A DNA stretch of 64,000 nucleotides from Lichtheimia corymbifera B2541 (lineage: Eukaryota > Mucoromycota > Mucoromycetes > Mucorales > Lichtheimiaceae). Within the stretch, counting starts at the first letter, position 1. Each line of letters begins with the position of its first letter. The position numbers and the translations under genes are program-made. The notes beneath the pieces are model-generated. The model was given only the letters and a program-made list of their open reading frames with translations. It did no database searches and was not told the DNA's origin. The stretch covers positions 1 through 64,000 of the forward strand of contig JNEU01000706.1 of NCBI GenBank assembly GCA_000697475.1, in the 5' to 3' direction. Below, one piece after another: positions 20,883 through 32,449 of this stretch.

Positions 20883-22530
20883 TCAATTTTCATTGTCTTG
20901 TTCTTTGTGAATGGTAAATTGATCAATGACACGCCCAAGTGAGCCGTCTAGCTTGGCTTCCGTGTGTGTAAACTCTAAAGAGGAAGGAGATGCTTTTACG
21001 CTAGAGAATCCATATCCACCATAATGGAAAGCCTTCCAATCAGGGAACTCTTCTTCTGCTACTGCCGGATTGTATTCGGCATTTCCTTCAGCTTCGCCTG
21101 CATTGCCAACGATGAGAGCTACCAGACTTGAAGGGTTTTCGTAATCCATTGATGTGGCTCGATTGTCAGAAACCGGCCATGTGCGTTCGTAGGAATGAAC
21201 GTGGCCACTAGTAGTGATATCAAATGAATACATAATACCTTGATATCGTACTTCATCATACCAACCTTAGATACAAATCAACCTTGTGCTTTTGAAGTAT
21301 AGGCTCCAGTGCACCCCAACGATTTCCATCCTTGCCTGTTTTGCCATTACGGATCATTTCCCCATCCTTGCTGCATGATTTCGATTCTGCTGTGCAATAA
21401 ATAGGGTGATGCGTGACAAAAATAATCCAAGGATACTTTGCTCGATCCACTGAGCTCAAATCATTCTCAAGCCATGCCAACGCTTCCTGTAGCTCTTTTT
21501 CATGGTCTGAATAAACATCAGACATGTACAATTCCGTGCTGAAAAACACGAAATGGATCGATTTGTGATTGTATGAGTACACTAATGGATCCTTGTAGCC
21601 TGATTCTTCATAAGGCACCATCTTGAATCGATTCTTATAATGCGAGCCATCATAGGTGACTTCATGATTGCCCTGTACACCTTGGTATGATAATCGTCCG
21701 TAAACAGCTTGCATCATGTTCATGTATTGGTCGCCTTTGATCCCCTCAAAATCAGCCAAGTCATATCCTTGGTCGTCCACATTGACTATAAAATCGTAGT
21801 TGTGCGATTGAGCAGCAGTGATCAAATGAGGCAGAGCAACAGCTTTTGTAACTCCCTATAATGCCATAATATTATTATTAGTATTTCTATTGGTCTATTT
21901 TTGATGCAGCATACCAAGTCGCCTGTGATCAAAAATTCAAACTCTTCACTGCTTGATGCAGTATGAAACTCAAAAATAGGGGACCATTCCACTGAGCCTG
22001 TTTTTGGTGATTGTGAACCAACTTGGTATTGGTACTTGCAACCTGATTCGAGGCGCTTTGTAGTGGCTTGATGCATGTAAAGAGGACGATGTTTAGCACC
22101 TCCATCCACAAAGGTCCAATCCTAAATATACTGTATAAGAACTACACACGCAATCCAATTGCATTATTATTCCCACCTCTGTATTCACGGTAATTGGGTC
22201 ATCTTGTCGCTCGGCAGGCCAATACTTTAGGTATGATTGAGGCGAGGAGGCTAAAGTCGAGAATTGAAAACGTGCGTAGGCTGTGTCTGAAGCAAAAGAA
22301 AAATGAACTTGCTGTGGTTGAGTAGGCCCATATGTGATATTCCAATCCTCGTTGTTCAGCGTGTTGTAGAGATCCGGAGACGACCATACTCCCGGACATC
22401 CAACACAGGGCATGGGTTTGCTATAAATGTCCCCCAAAAGCTCCTTGTAATTTGGGTCACTAGCGATTGGCCTCGCTGTTACAAGCATTAAGGAGGGGAA
22501 TAATAGTAGTAGAGTAATAAGGTTATACAT
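20883..22530 (-). CDS. Purple acid phosphatase, secreted metallophosphoesterase
   Basis: Four exons (22530-22177, 22121-21915, 21855-21266, 21207-20883) give 491 residues. A signal peptide is clear: MYNLITLLLLFPSLMLVTA, with likely cleavage before RP. An N-terminal beta-sandwich domain precedes the metallophosphoesterase. The five metal-binding blocks are present in order: GDLG (split by intron 2), DDQGYD, GNHE, VTHHP and GHVH. They hold the binuclear Fe-Fe/Zn/Mn centre that hydrolyses phosphate monoesters at acid pH. Block 2 is usually GDxxYD; here the glycine is Asp, while the ligand D and Y remain. The role is probably phosphate scavenging outside the cell. The ATG at 22530 is chosen because the frame further up has no ATG. 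Confidence 0.95.
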
Positions 22531-23122
22531 AGTTGAAAGGAGGCTGAGGAAGAAAGGTGCCAAAAGTACTACCTATCATTCCACTGCTTTATATACGTAT
22601 CGTAAACATATATGCAGCATGTAAATCATCCCTTGAGCCAGGAACATGGCTGCATGTCTAATACGCCATCGACGTTGTAGCAGGATACGTTTGTTTTTGT
22701 TTTTGTTGGAAGTGATTAAAACGCTAAATCATATGCACGGTATGTGTTTAAACCATGAAGCGAAGGATATTATATGGATAAATATTGGAGTGATGAGGAA
22801 CCGCACATCACCGCTATAAAGACAGTATACACAATGTTTATCGGCAAAGGTGCCAACAACTTTGAACTTTTGCTTTCTGGAACGAGCCCTCGCAGATTTG
22901 GACCTTCATATGGGCTGTAACATAAACATGCTTTGAATAACTTTTGCTGATAGCATGCTGAATAATGCACATCATGTGCCAAGAATACGCAGGTAGTTTT
23001 GGATCAATGTGTGCTGAATCATCATTGCTGTTCGCGCTACTCTAGTGTGCATGACACTTAAAACAATGGCAAGTCTCATTAGATGATGATGAATGAATTT
23101 TATACATTAAGCTTTTCTTCTT
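22531..23122. other. Intergenic stretch
   Basis: About 590 bp between the acid phosphatase start and the COQ4 end. It holds the phosphatase promoter; no gene or repeat was seen. Confidence 0.4.
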
Positions 23123-24200
23123 CTATGGCATAGTTTTATGATTATCTGGAACAGGGGCAGGTACTACATTGAGCTGTCGACGCAATTCATCCAATGGAGT
23201 GTGAAAATGGTCTTCAAAGTAAACGGTCATCATTGGCACTGCATTACTAAATAACATAAACAGCCTTAGCGACTAATGTTGGTGTATGCATGTATGTGTA
23301 TACTTACGCTCCGCATTGCAGCGCCCATGGGATATAATCCACCAACATACGTCTTCGTGCATCCCAAGGTAAGAGTACTGGGCCCACCATGGATGACAAT
23401 TGTGTCATGGGAAGACTTGTTTGTGCCCATTCAAACCACTTAAGTGCAAGCTCTTCTTCAACGCTGACACCCAATCCTGTTATGACGTGGAAGAAATCAT
23501 GTACTTGACGGTAACGCTGCATCACATACGCCAATTCCTCATTATCAACAAAGTGGACCTACAGCAGCAGCAGCCATCAGACTATGTTCTCCTGGATCAT
23601 TCCATCCCACTTACCGGTTCTCGAGTATCTGGAGTGACTCCTTCTTGGTCTAGCCAGTGGATGTAATGATATCCAAATGTACCAGGCTTGCACGTCTCTC
23701 GCAATTTGGGAAAATCAATAGAGCCGGTATGAATCAATGGCCTTTCACGCAAGATACGTCTTCCACTGTCGGATAAAAGCATTTGTTTCCTCATATTCTC
23801 CAATGTGTTTCCAGCGGTCGTCTCTCCCAACGTAGCAACCATGTCTATGCGTGGCGAATGAGCATAAATGCATGATGGATGCCAGTGTGTATGTATATCA
23901 AGATATATATCACGTACCACCTCTCAATGGATTGGCAAGTGCTGCAAAGGCTGACCCTACTGCCAGCATTATCTTTTGTCGTGTAGGCACAGGAATATGC
24001 GTATCGTACAACTTTTTGGACTGTGTTGCTGCAATGGAATGTCAAGAGCTGATGCTGCATGCGCGTTGGTTACTACATGTGTTACCGGCATATTTCACAG
24101 AACTCGTCGATAAGGTGCGTACAATGTATCGCTGAGGAAAAGTGGATCTCGTTGACAGAAACAGGGATCGTGATAGGTTAAGGGATCGATGAGCAGCCAT
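23123..24200 (-). CDS. COQ4: Ubiquinone biosynthesis protein COQ4
   Basis: COQ4 acts in the coenzyme Q complex on the matrix side of the inner mitochondrial membrane; recent work on the family links it to removal of the C1 carboxylate and hydroxylation of the ring. Five exons (24200-24086, 24028-23918, 23844-23615, 23558-23308, 23246-23123) give 276 residues. The start is a mitochondrial targeting sequence (MAAHRSLNLSRSLFLSTRS). The zinc or metal motif HDxxHx11E is complete: H172, D173, H176 and E188, within RQVHDFFHVITG. Other family blocks are THIPVPTRQKIMLAVGSA, KPGTFGYHYIHWL and AYVMQRYRQVHDF. An ATG at 24302 is also in frame but would bury the presequence. Confidence 0.96.
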
Positions 24201-24746
24201 TCGCCTTATATCGTAGCCAAAGAAAAGAGCGGGAGGTGTACCTCCAAACATCAGCCCACCCTTTCTATATTGGAACAGTATGCTAGATATTATGAACCCC
24301 ATTAAAACATGATCGTATTCAGGGCGTTTATTAATCTCTAGAAGCTGTTAATCAATGATCGATTCAATTAAAGAAGTTTCCCGCATCAATAGTATTGACA
24401 ATATGGCTTGTATCTATTCTATAACCATGATCGTGGAATTCGATGACAGCCTTTGTTATAAGGTATATGGTTGCCTTTGCATCATTATATGTGCCGATAA
24501 CATGTGAACTCGTATAACTATCAAGGATCCTATCTAGTAGACATGTTGATATTGAGGAAGGATGGGTGGACAGCAATGCCGATGGTAACAAAGGAACAAG
24601 CTCTCGCGGGATCTTAATTGATACAAGATGGAACCAGTACACTTTCAACAACACACACATTCATCCTTTTCCCCCACAGATTCTCTTTTCTTTCCGCCCC
24701 CTCCCACACACAAGGCACCCCACCTCTCCTATTATCGACGACACGT
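24201..24746. promoter_or_regulatory. Divergent promoter region COQ4 / DnaJ
   Basis: About 545 bp between the COQ4 start (minus) and the DnaJ start (plus). The right end, 24660-24740, is pyrimidine-rich (CTTTTCCCCCACAG, TCTCTTTTCTTTCC), a common feature just upstream of fungal start codons. No specific site identified. Confidence 0.5.
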
Positions 24747-26075
24747 ATGACTATGGAGATCAACAAGGACGAAGCATTGCGTTGTTTATCAATTGCAAAG
24801 AATCACTACGGCTCTGGAAACTATGCAGCAGCTACTCGATTTGCTCGGAAATCCATAAAATTGTACCCAACGGACGAAGCAAAGTCATTTCTTGAAAAGG
24901 CTGAGCGCTCGGCTGCAGACGAACCCGTTGGCACATCGACAGCTACGTCGTCGTCATCCTCATCGCCCATGAATGGGTCAACTAGACCAGCGTCATCGAG
25001 TTCAACACCGTCATCCGATAAAAAGCATACCAAGGAACAAGCCGAGGCAGTCAAGAGGATTCTATCATGTGGCACTGATTATTATAAAGTCTTGTCATTG
25101 GAGAAGGATTGTACCGAGGTCCAGATCAAAAAGTCTTATCGAAAGGTATGGGTTGTGTGCACATAGTAGTAGTGGGGGATATAACTGACATTTGGTCTAT
25201 AATAGCTGGCTCTGCAATTCCATCCTGACAAGAACAGCGCACCAGGAGCTGATGAAGCTTTCAAATGTAAGGAAGGAAGAAAAGAGGGAAAGCAAGGATA
25301 GAGAAACTAATTAAGATATGCAGTGATTTCCAAGGCTTTTACAGTGCTTTCAGATCCCCAGAAACGTGCGGTTCATGATGCTGGTGGTGGTGATCCCGAG
25401 CAACGTGGTATGGGAGGTGGAGGAGGTGGCATGCATCCTGGTTTCCATGGTTTCCGTACACATCAATTTGGTGGTGGCATGGGAGAAGAGATATCACCTG
25501 AAGAGCTATTCAACATGTTCTTTGGTGGAGGTGGACCTGCAGGTTTTGGAGGACCCTTTGGCAGTGCAACCTTTGTCGGACCTGGATTTGCTCGGCGTAG
25601 TTATTATCATCCCGGTGCCGGCCACCGAGGACAGCAAACACGACAGCAACGCAATACAAGTTGGACCTTATTGTTACAAATCCTACCCCTATTGGTTCTT
25701 TTTGGTTACTCGTTGCTTTCAGGATTGTTTACGGATGATACGCCTTCATTTTCATTCCAACCTACCAACATGTATTCTCAACAACGTACGACTTACAGCC
25801 ATCAAGTACCCTACTATGTCAACCCATCCTCTTTCCGTACAACCGCCAGAGATCAATACAAGTTAGCAAGACTCGAGCAACAAGTCGAGGTGGATTGGGT
25901 ACGTGGATTACAGCATTCCTGTCAAATTGAACGAAGAGAAAGAGCTGCTCGTCTCAACGCTGCAAGTGGGATTTTTGGCATTGGTCGAAATGAGGAACAA
26001 TATCAAGAAGCACTCCGGATGCCCATGAAGAGTTGTGAGGAAGTCAGGCGATTTGGCTACAATCCATACAGATAA
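24747..26075 (+). CDS. ER-type DnaJ protein with DUF1977 (DNAJB12/14-like)
   Basis: A J-domain co-chaperone probably anchored in the ER membrane with the J domain facing the cytosol, where it would recruit Hsp70 for quality control. Three exons (24747-25145, 25206-25266, 25324-26075) give 403 residues; an ATG two codons in (24753) is an alternative. The first 45 residues form a helical repeat (AKNHYGSGNYAAATRFARKS) as in DNAJB12/14, followed by an S/T-rich linker. The J domain has YYKVLSLEKDCTEVQIKKSY, HPDKN and FTVLSDPQKR. A G/F-rich part follows. A membrane segment (LLLQILPLLVLFGYSLLSGL) precedes the C-terminal DUF1977-type domain ending in CEEVRRFGYNPYR. Confidence 0.93.
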
Positions 26076-27032
26076 GATTTCCCCTCCTCACACCCCACAT
26101 TTATATACACACACACAAAAACATTGCACCTTATATTGTTAACAGCAACAACCATCCACCCACTACTCTCGTGGCTACAAGTACATATACCGATGTCTTA
26201 CATAACTTTCTTTTTTTCCTTCATCCCCACCTCTTAATATTACTTGTTCAATCAACCTTGTCCGCTTTTCTACTCATATCGCTTCTTTTGTCAAATGATT
26301 GCAACTTGTCTTTTGCTTTATATTCACATGGAAACACAAAGTTGACCTTATTGTTTGGCCACGTTGTGCGCATAAACGGTAACACATGGGTGGATGAACG
26401 GGATGTCTATTGGGTGGTCAGCAATCTCTTTCACACACACACATACACATTCGTCATTGGCACGTTCCAGTCGTTTAGAAATCATCATCATCCATGTTTC
26501 ATCCATGATAAAAATATTTGGGATCGACAATATGACCACTTTTTTAATCTCATAAAGCCAAACAATAAGGGGGGTCATAGTGCTGCATTCATTGAAAGTA
26601 GTAGCAATTACCACGTGATGAGTATTTGTTGTGGTGGTACTTGTTGGACAAAAGCAGTTGGTGCTGAGCCGCGTGCGTGCGACAAGTCTCGGGATATGCA
26701 TTAAAGCCACATGCATGATTTCCTATAGGCGATCTGATAGAAAGTACCAGGATAAGTTAGGTACCTAGAATGGTAAATGATGGCAGTTTAGTATATATGT
26801 ATCCAAAATCCATAAACTTCTCCTTTGTGATCCACATATACACACACACGCACAAAGAGGTCAAACTTGTTATGTCAACAAGGAGAGAGTTATTCGTTTT
26901 CTTTTTCTTGGATTGGGTACACTGATGTGGCACATAATTTACACGCAAATGAAGAAGCAACAGCAACAAGGGGTAAAATAATTACAAGGAAGAAAAAAAA
27001 GTGGTATCAGGTTGGATGATGACTAGATCAAC
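26076..27032. other. Intergenic stretch between convergent genes
   Basis: About 950 bp between the 3' ends of the DnaJ gene (plus) and the arrestin gene (minus), with CA/TG-rich runs. A plus-strand open frame at 26171-26704 has low-complexity, tract-driven content and no motif, so I do not call it. No RNA gene seen. Confidence 0.45.
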
Positions 27033-28508
27033 TCAAGCATGCGGTGATGGGTAATGGGATAAATCATCATCAAGAAATGCAGCCGGTGGCGGTCCTTCAT
27101 GAAGCACATCATAATAAGTGGGTAATTTTTCCATGATGCCATCATCCATAGCAGATCCACTATCCCGGTGTCGATGGTAATTGATATCGGCAGCGATCAT
27201 GCTGATCCAGTCATTATCATCATCGTCTTCCATTTCACCACCCATAATGTCTTCGTTTACTGAGTATCGGATGCCGTTTGTGGATTCACCATAAGGTGAG
27301 GGTATCGTGCCGATAATCAAAGGAAAACTAAGCGACATCCTTCGTACTTGAGGATCAGCAAAGTAAACAATGATCCGCATCTTGTGGGTGATTTTCAATG
27401 ATTGCGTATCAACGTCTTGAGCGATATAAGGCGATGCAACATCCAGATCAAATGGGAGGTATTCGAGCGTATCGTCCTCCTTGACCGTATATTCCTTCAC
27501 TAGAGTCATCATTGCCGATGATGATGATAGTCAATAACAATCATGCATCCTCATTTTCTTTCAAAGTAAACAAAGATGCCAAACTTACCTATCGGCTTAT
27601 GTGTCTTTGAAACATACATGTGTGGTGGGATGGTTTCATCCTCTTTGATATTACCGGTGCGTAATCTATATAGAGTATTAGATTATAACTGGGATGTTAG
27701 ATGACGGCCCCAAAACTTACGGAAATAGCTCATTTTGTTCAATGAGCATGGCAATTGTAGATATACGTGCTTCGGGACACAATGGAAAAAAGTGGCACAC
27801 AAGCCTTAACTTTTGCTTGAGTGGGACAAATTTGACCATGGAAACTTCGTATCGCATGTGACCTTCGCGGCAACCTCGATATCGCACGCGTGGTTGAAAG
27901 TCAAGAATATGCAAACTGGGATAGGCGTGACACAACACATGGATAGGCTTGGTGATCCGCAGCTTACGCTGTGTGATTTTGTCTCGTAAGGAGGCTAGCT
28001 GCACATGGACAATTAAATCATACCGGATGGTGTGTCGCGGTAAGAGCAATGAGGGTAATAGCTGTTCTGGATGATCGATTTCAATAGCAAAGGGCCATCG
28101 AGATACACCTGGTTCAATACGTGTGGTAGCTGCATCTGCTGGTGGTGGTAATAAATCCACTCGTTCGCGAACAATCTTTTGATTCGAAAGGGCATAACCA
28201 AGTGCTGTGCTGACAGCAAATCGACTCATGCGCTCAAAGATGGCGGTGCTTTGCTTTGAGACGATGGTGATGGGCCAAAAATCGCTATTTGCTGATATAT
28301 CTTGATGATGTTGGATAAGTTCGTTGGATATAACATTATGAACAGTGCCTTTAAATTGCACACTGATCTGACGAATCCGCACTGGTCGTCGCACGTTAAG
28401 CTCCACGTGCCCTCGCAAGACATAGGATGAGTTTGGTATCATATTCTCTCCTGTGTAGAGGTGAATAGCATCGCTTTCAGTGTGCACATGGAGCGAAGAA
28501 ATAGACAT
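27033..28508 (-). CDS. Alpha-arrestin-like protein 1
   Basis: Three exons (28508-27721, 27665-27589, 27499-27033) give 443 residues. The N-terminal half fits an arrestin N domain (SYVLRGHVELNVRRPVRIRQ, then ISVQFKGTV), followed by an arrestin C domain (VSMVKFVPLKQKLRLVCHFF, then EARISTIAMLIEQNELF). Alpha-arrestins act as adaptors that bring Rsp5/Nedd4-type ubiquitin ligases to plasma-membrane transporters. The tail is acidic (EMEDDDDNDW) and holds LPTYYDV rather than a canonical PPxY; this may be a degenerate WW-binding site. The family assignment rests on fold-level resemblance, so substrate and partner are unknown. It is divergent from the WNK kinase gene. Confidence 0.8.
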
Positions 28509-29634
28509 GTGTATATGTGTTGTATAGGTATGTGTGTGTGTGTGTGTGTGTTGTGTAAATGGACCCGAGTTACAAGTATAGGATCAAGTGTAAAAAGTTG
28601 GAAAGAGAGGATGGGCGTTGGACAACATCGACACACAGGAAAGCTAAAACCGGATACTGCTGAGTCACATGGGATTCCTTTACCCACCACCATTATCATC
28701 GATGATGGCACTTTAGATATGTGGTGTATTGACCCCCACACATGGTCTCACTGTGATATCCTAAAAGAGAAGATGGATGATCACCAACGGCAAGAACAAC
28801 AACAACAACAACAAAAACAACATCGACAACTGCGCGCACTTGGTTTTAGGCGCAAGTTAAGGGGGAGGAGGATGATCGTCTCCTGCGGAGTGAATGTACC
28901 TATCATTTTGCATTGACTCACAAGCTACACCGACGACACGGCCGTATCATGGAAGATGATCTCTTGTCACAGGCATCTCCAGAATAAGACAAGTTTGTGC
29001 AACCATGACTCTGATAAAGAGGGCAACATCCCATTCGTCATCAAGTGCTTGAGTTGTGTGTGTATGTGGGGGGAGAGAACAATGAAGAGAAGGGGGGAGA
29101 GAGCGTGTGGTGGGGGAGGGGAATTCTCAGCATTCTTTTAGCCATGTCATTTTCTCACATTCGACATTTTTAAAAGTCATATCATGGAAAGAAATCAGAG
29201 GAGTGTATATTGACAATTAAATGTTTGCATTGTTTTCATTGTTGCTATGTGAATGTATATGGTATCCAAGTAGGTTATATGTGATGGTAGCCCAGGTGAT
29301 CAGCCACCGGGATATTTGGATTGAATCACAGGGAAACTCAGAAGATCCAATGGCAAATGAGGGCAAAGTTTTGCACTGTCCTAGGAAACAACGCCTTGTT
29401 CGTCAACTTATTCCACTTTCGACAACACACACACTCTCTGTGGACAACTTGCTTCGATATCCTTCGTGGCGTTCTTTTCGACTCCACACACTTTGTCTGG
29501 CTTCTTTTCCAGTCAGGCACCTTGTTCAAATACTCTCTATCTATAACGGCAGCAGCAAGCAAGCAGCCTTTTGCTCAGAAAGATATATACACAATCAGCT
29601 CATCAGATAATACGCTTACCCATCTCGACCGCCC
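28509..29634. promoter_or_regulatory. Divergent intergenic region arrestin 1 / WNK kinase
   Basis: About 1.1 kb. It contains a (TG)n microsatellite at 28530-28550 and a CAA-rich tract near 28795-28825. No convincing gene; the small open frames here are low-complexity. It should hold the promoters of both divergent genes. Confidence 0.5.
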
Positions 29635-31885
29635 ATGGCAGATTCTTCGCAACAACACGTGACATTCAGCCTTGCAGACAACTCGCAAGACGACGATGCT
29701 GATGGTTTTCGAAACTATTACTCGCCACTTGCTTCAATAGGTGATGCACCGCCCAATGACGACGATCGAGTCCCGTTTACGAGCGCGTACCCAAAGCCTA
29801 GTCTTTCAGCCAACCCTGCCGACCAAATGTCAAGTCTTTCGCATACCAACGAGATCATCGATCAGTCTCGATCCCATGACTCTGAGCAGGTTGTTGAAGT
29901 TTCAAAGAACCAGCGTTATGTGCGCCTCAATACCCTACTTGGCAAGGGTGCTTACAAGGTGGTGTATAAGGCCATTGATCGTGAGGAAGGATATGAAGTA
30001 GCATGGAATACAATGCAGGTAATTGATGGTATAGTGTGTGTGTGCGTTGATTTGATTACTAAGTAATGGGCATTATCATTAGTCTGCTCCTAAGGATCTG
30101 GAACATGAGATTGAAATCTTAAAGTCAGTCCGCCATCCCAACATCATTGCTTTTCACGACGCCTGGTATCAAAAGAACGAGTTTGTTTTCATCACCGAGC
30201 TCATGACATCTGGCACTTTGCGAGAATACATCCGAAAGTTGAGCTTGCCCAACAACAAGATTGTTAAGCGATGGTCACGTCAAATCCTCAAAGGTCTCGC
30301 CTATCTCCATGGATACAATCCACCCATCATTCATCGTGACATCAAATGCGACAATATCTTTATCAATGGTGCGCATGGTGAAATCAAGATTGGTGACATG
30401 GGCACTGCCGAGATGAAAATGGGTCAACGATACACCATCATTGGCACACCCGAGTTCATGGCACCTGAAATGTACGAGGAGCAAGGATACAGTGAAAGGG
30501 TGGATATCTATGCATTTGGTATGTGCTTGTTGGAAATGGCAACCGGTGAATACCCGTATGGTGAATGCAGGAATCCCGCTCAAGTATACAAAAAGGTGTC
30601 TGCGGTATGTCATATATATATTCTCTTGTTGGCATGGATAGCCTATTGACGTATTACTACTCTATATAGGGTGTGAAACCTGTATGCTTGCAAAAGGTGC
30701 AGAATCCTGAAGTGTTGAGCATCATTGAAAATTGCCTGGGCCCAGAAGATGACCGGTAAATGAATTCTAATTATGAGTATGCATTTGAGGATCTCATGTA
30801 TTGTGTGAAACCAGGCTTTCTGCAAAAGAGATTCTCGAGCATTCCTTCTTGGCGGTCGAGCCCGATGTGGTATTGTTAGCTGCCGATGCAACTCATGTGC
30901 ACTTGACCTTGCAAGTGGTCTTTAAGGGGTTGGATAAGCTCTCTGTCAAGTTTGATTTCAACGTGGAAACGGATACAGCTGAACAAGTTGTGCGTGAAAT
31001 GGTAAGTATATATATATATATACTGGGATGATGAATAAGGATAGCGTCATTAAGCTACAATCATGTTGTAGATTGAAGAACAAGTCCTTCCTGAAAGGTA
31101 TCAGCATCACATTACCAAGGAGATCAATCGAATACTGCGTGATTTGGAGAAGCCCACTGACTCTGAACAAGCGGAAAAGGCTCGTCAGTCGATATGGCGT
31201 AGGGATACCGAAGCAAATGACATGCGAGAAGAGCTTGAGCGTGTGCGATTGGAGTTGGAAAGGACAAGTGAACATGTGCGTGAAGTCGAATCCAAATGCG
31301 ATGAGTATGAGAACATGGCACATTCTGCAGAGACACGATATCGTGATGCTGTACGCAATTTGCGAGAAGTGAAGGCCGAAATGGAGGCAATCAAGTCGGC
31401 ACATGGTGGTGAAGGATTGATGGCCAACTATGAAACACCTACAGATTTACCTGCTGCTCGTGATGCATTGGTCTCGCGTATTCTTGAAGGTAAGCATGAT
31501 TGGATTAGATGATAAGAAGGGGGCAATGAATACTCATCATCATTGCATTGTAGAATATGCTGATGACACGGATATCGAGGTGTTTGTTCGTGATTGTGCC
31601 ACTGCATCGCATCGTGATCTTGAAAAGGCGCATGAATGGATCAACAAGCTCAAAAATCAAGATATCATGACCGTGGGAGATTTACGAGACTTGCATGATG
31701 AAGACTGGGCTGGAATTGGCTTGACAGTTTTTGCATTAAGAGCTCTCAAGAACATGCTAAAGGGCAAGAAACTGGCTGGCCAGAGCATCTCTATCGCGTC
31801 AACGGGAGCTAACACTCCAGCAACATCTACCCCAGTTTCCGCTCGATTGACACCTCCTCCTCCCTCTCAACATCCCCCATCCTAA
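29635..31885 (+). CDS. WNK: WNK-type serine/threonine protein kinase
   Basis: Six exons (29635-30018, 30083-30604, 30670-30755, 30815-31001, 31072-31489, 31554-31885) give 642 residues. The kinase domain (about 97-350) has the WNK hallmark: the usual ATP lysine of VAxK is missing (VAWN, N125) and a lysine sits in the glycine loop instead (GKGAYK, K108). HRDIKCDN is the catalytic loop, DMG replaces DFG, and [13 protein letters not shown] with [19 protein letters not shown] is diagnostic. A PF2/CCT-like domain follows ([19 protein letters not shown]), then a long coiled coil ([20 protein letters not shown]) and a C-terminal SAM-like helical part ([19 protein letters not shown]). In animals WNKs sense chloride and osmotic stress; here the role is inferred only. 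Confidence 0.95.
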
Positions 31886-32449
31886 AAATAATTACATTGC
31901 AGGTCAATAGAAAAACAGTGATTACAAAAAGAACATTCCCCCACCACCATCATCCACCAACCATTCCTCCATTATCACCATCTCCCCATCGCCCATTTGC
32001 TTTCGTTTTGGTTCCTCTACTAGAAATTATAAAAAACAAAAATATTTACATAGACACGCATGCAAATGTTTGCAAGTATCATGCATAGAAGGCGAAAAAA
32101 GCTTAACTGTTACGGATTGCCACAAACAGTAATTTTCGCACGCTTGATGCCGGCTTGTCGGCCGAGATGGCATCAGCCGCCTTGATAGGTTACCTTGTAT
32201 GATAGCTCTTTTCTAATTGAAGTATGGGATATGATACACAAGTATATTGAAGGATACCATCATGGTGGATGTATAATAGGGGCATGATGTTACTAAGATC
32301 AAAGGAATAGATGATGATGTGCTTATCAAGCTATGTGTGTGTGGGGAGTCATGATGACAAACAATCTCCGCTTCTAATGAGATGTCGTTTGTGCAGCTGC
32401 AGGTCTTTCACAACTTTATTGCTTTCTTCAACATACACACAACTTGACC
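31886..32449. other. Intergenic stretch
   Basis: About 560 bp between the WNK 3' end and the aminotransferase start, with CCACCATC-rich and A-rich parts. It should hold the WNK poly(A) site and the aminotransferase promoter. A short GC-rich inverted pair, GGCTTGTCGGCCGA, lies near 32150. No gene. Confidence 0.4.

Noticed and set aside
22531..22563. Upstream extension of the acid phosphatase start
   Set aside because: The longer frame begins with TTG; the ATG at 22530 gives a clean signal peptide.
26171..26704. Plus-strand open frame of 177 codons between DnaJ and arrestin 1
   Set aside because: No ATG in good context, tract-driven low-complexity content, no motif; likely 3' UTR and intergenic DNA.
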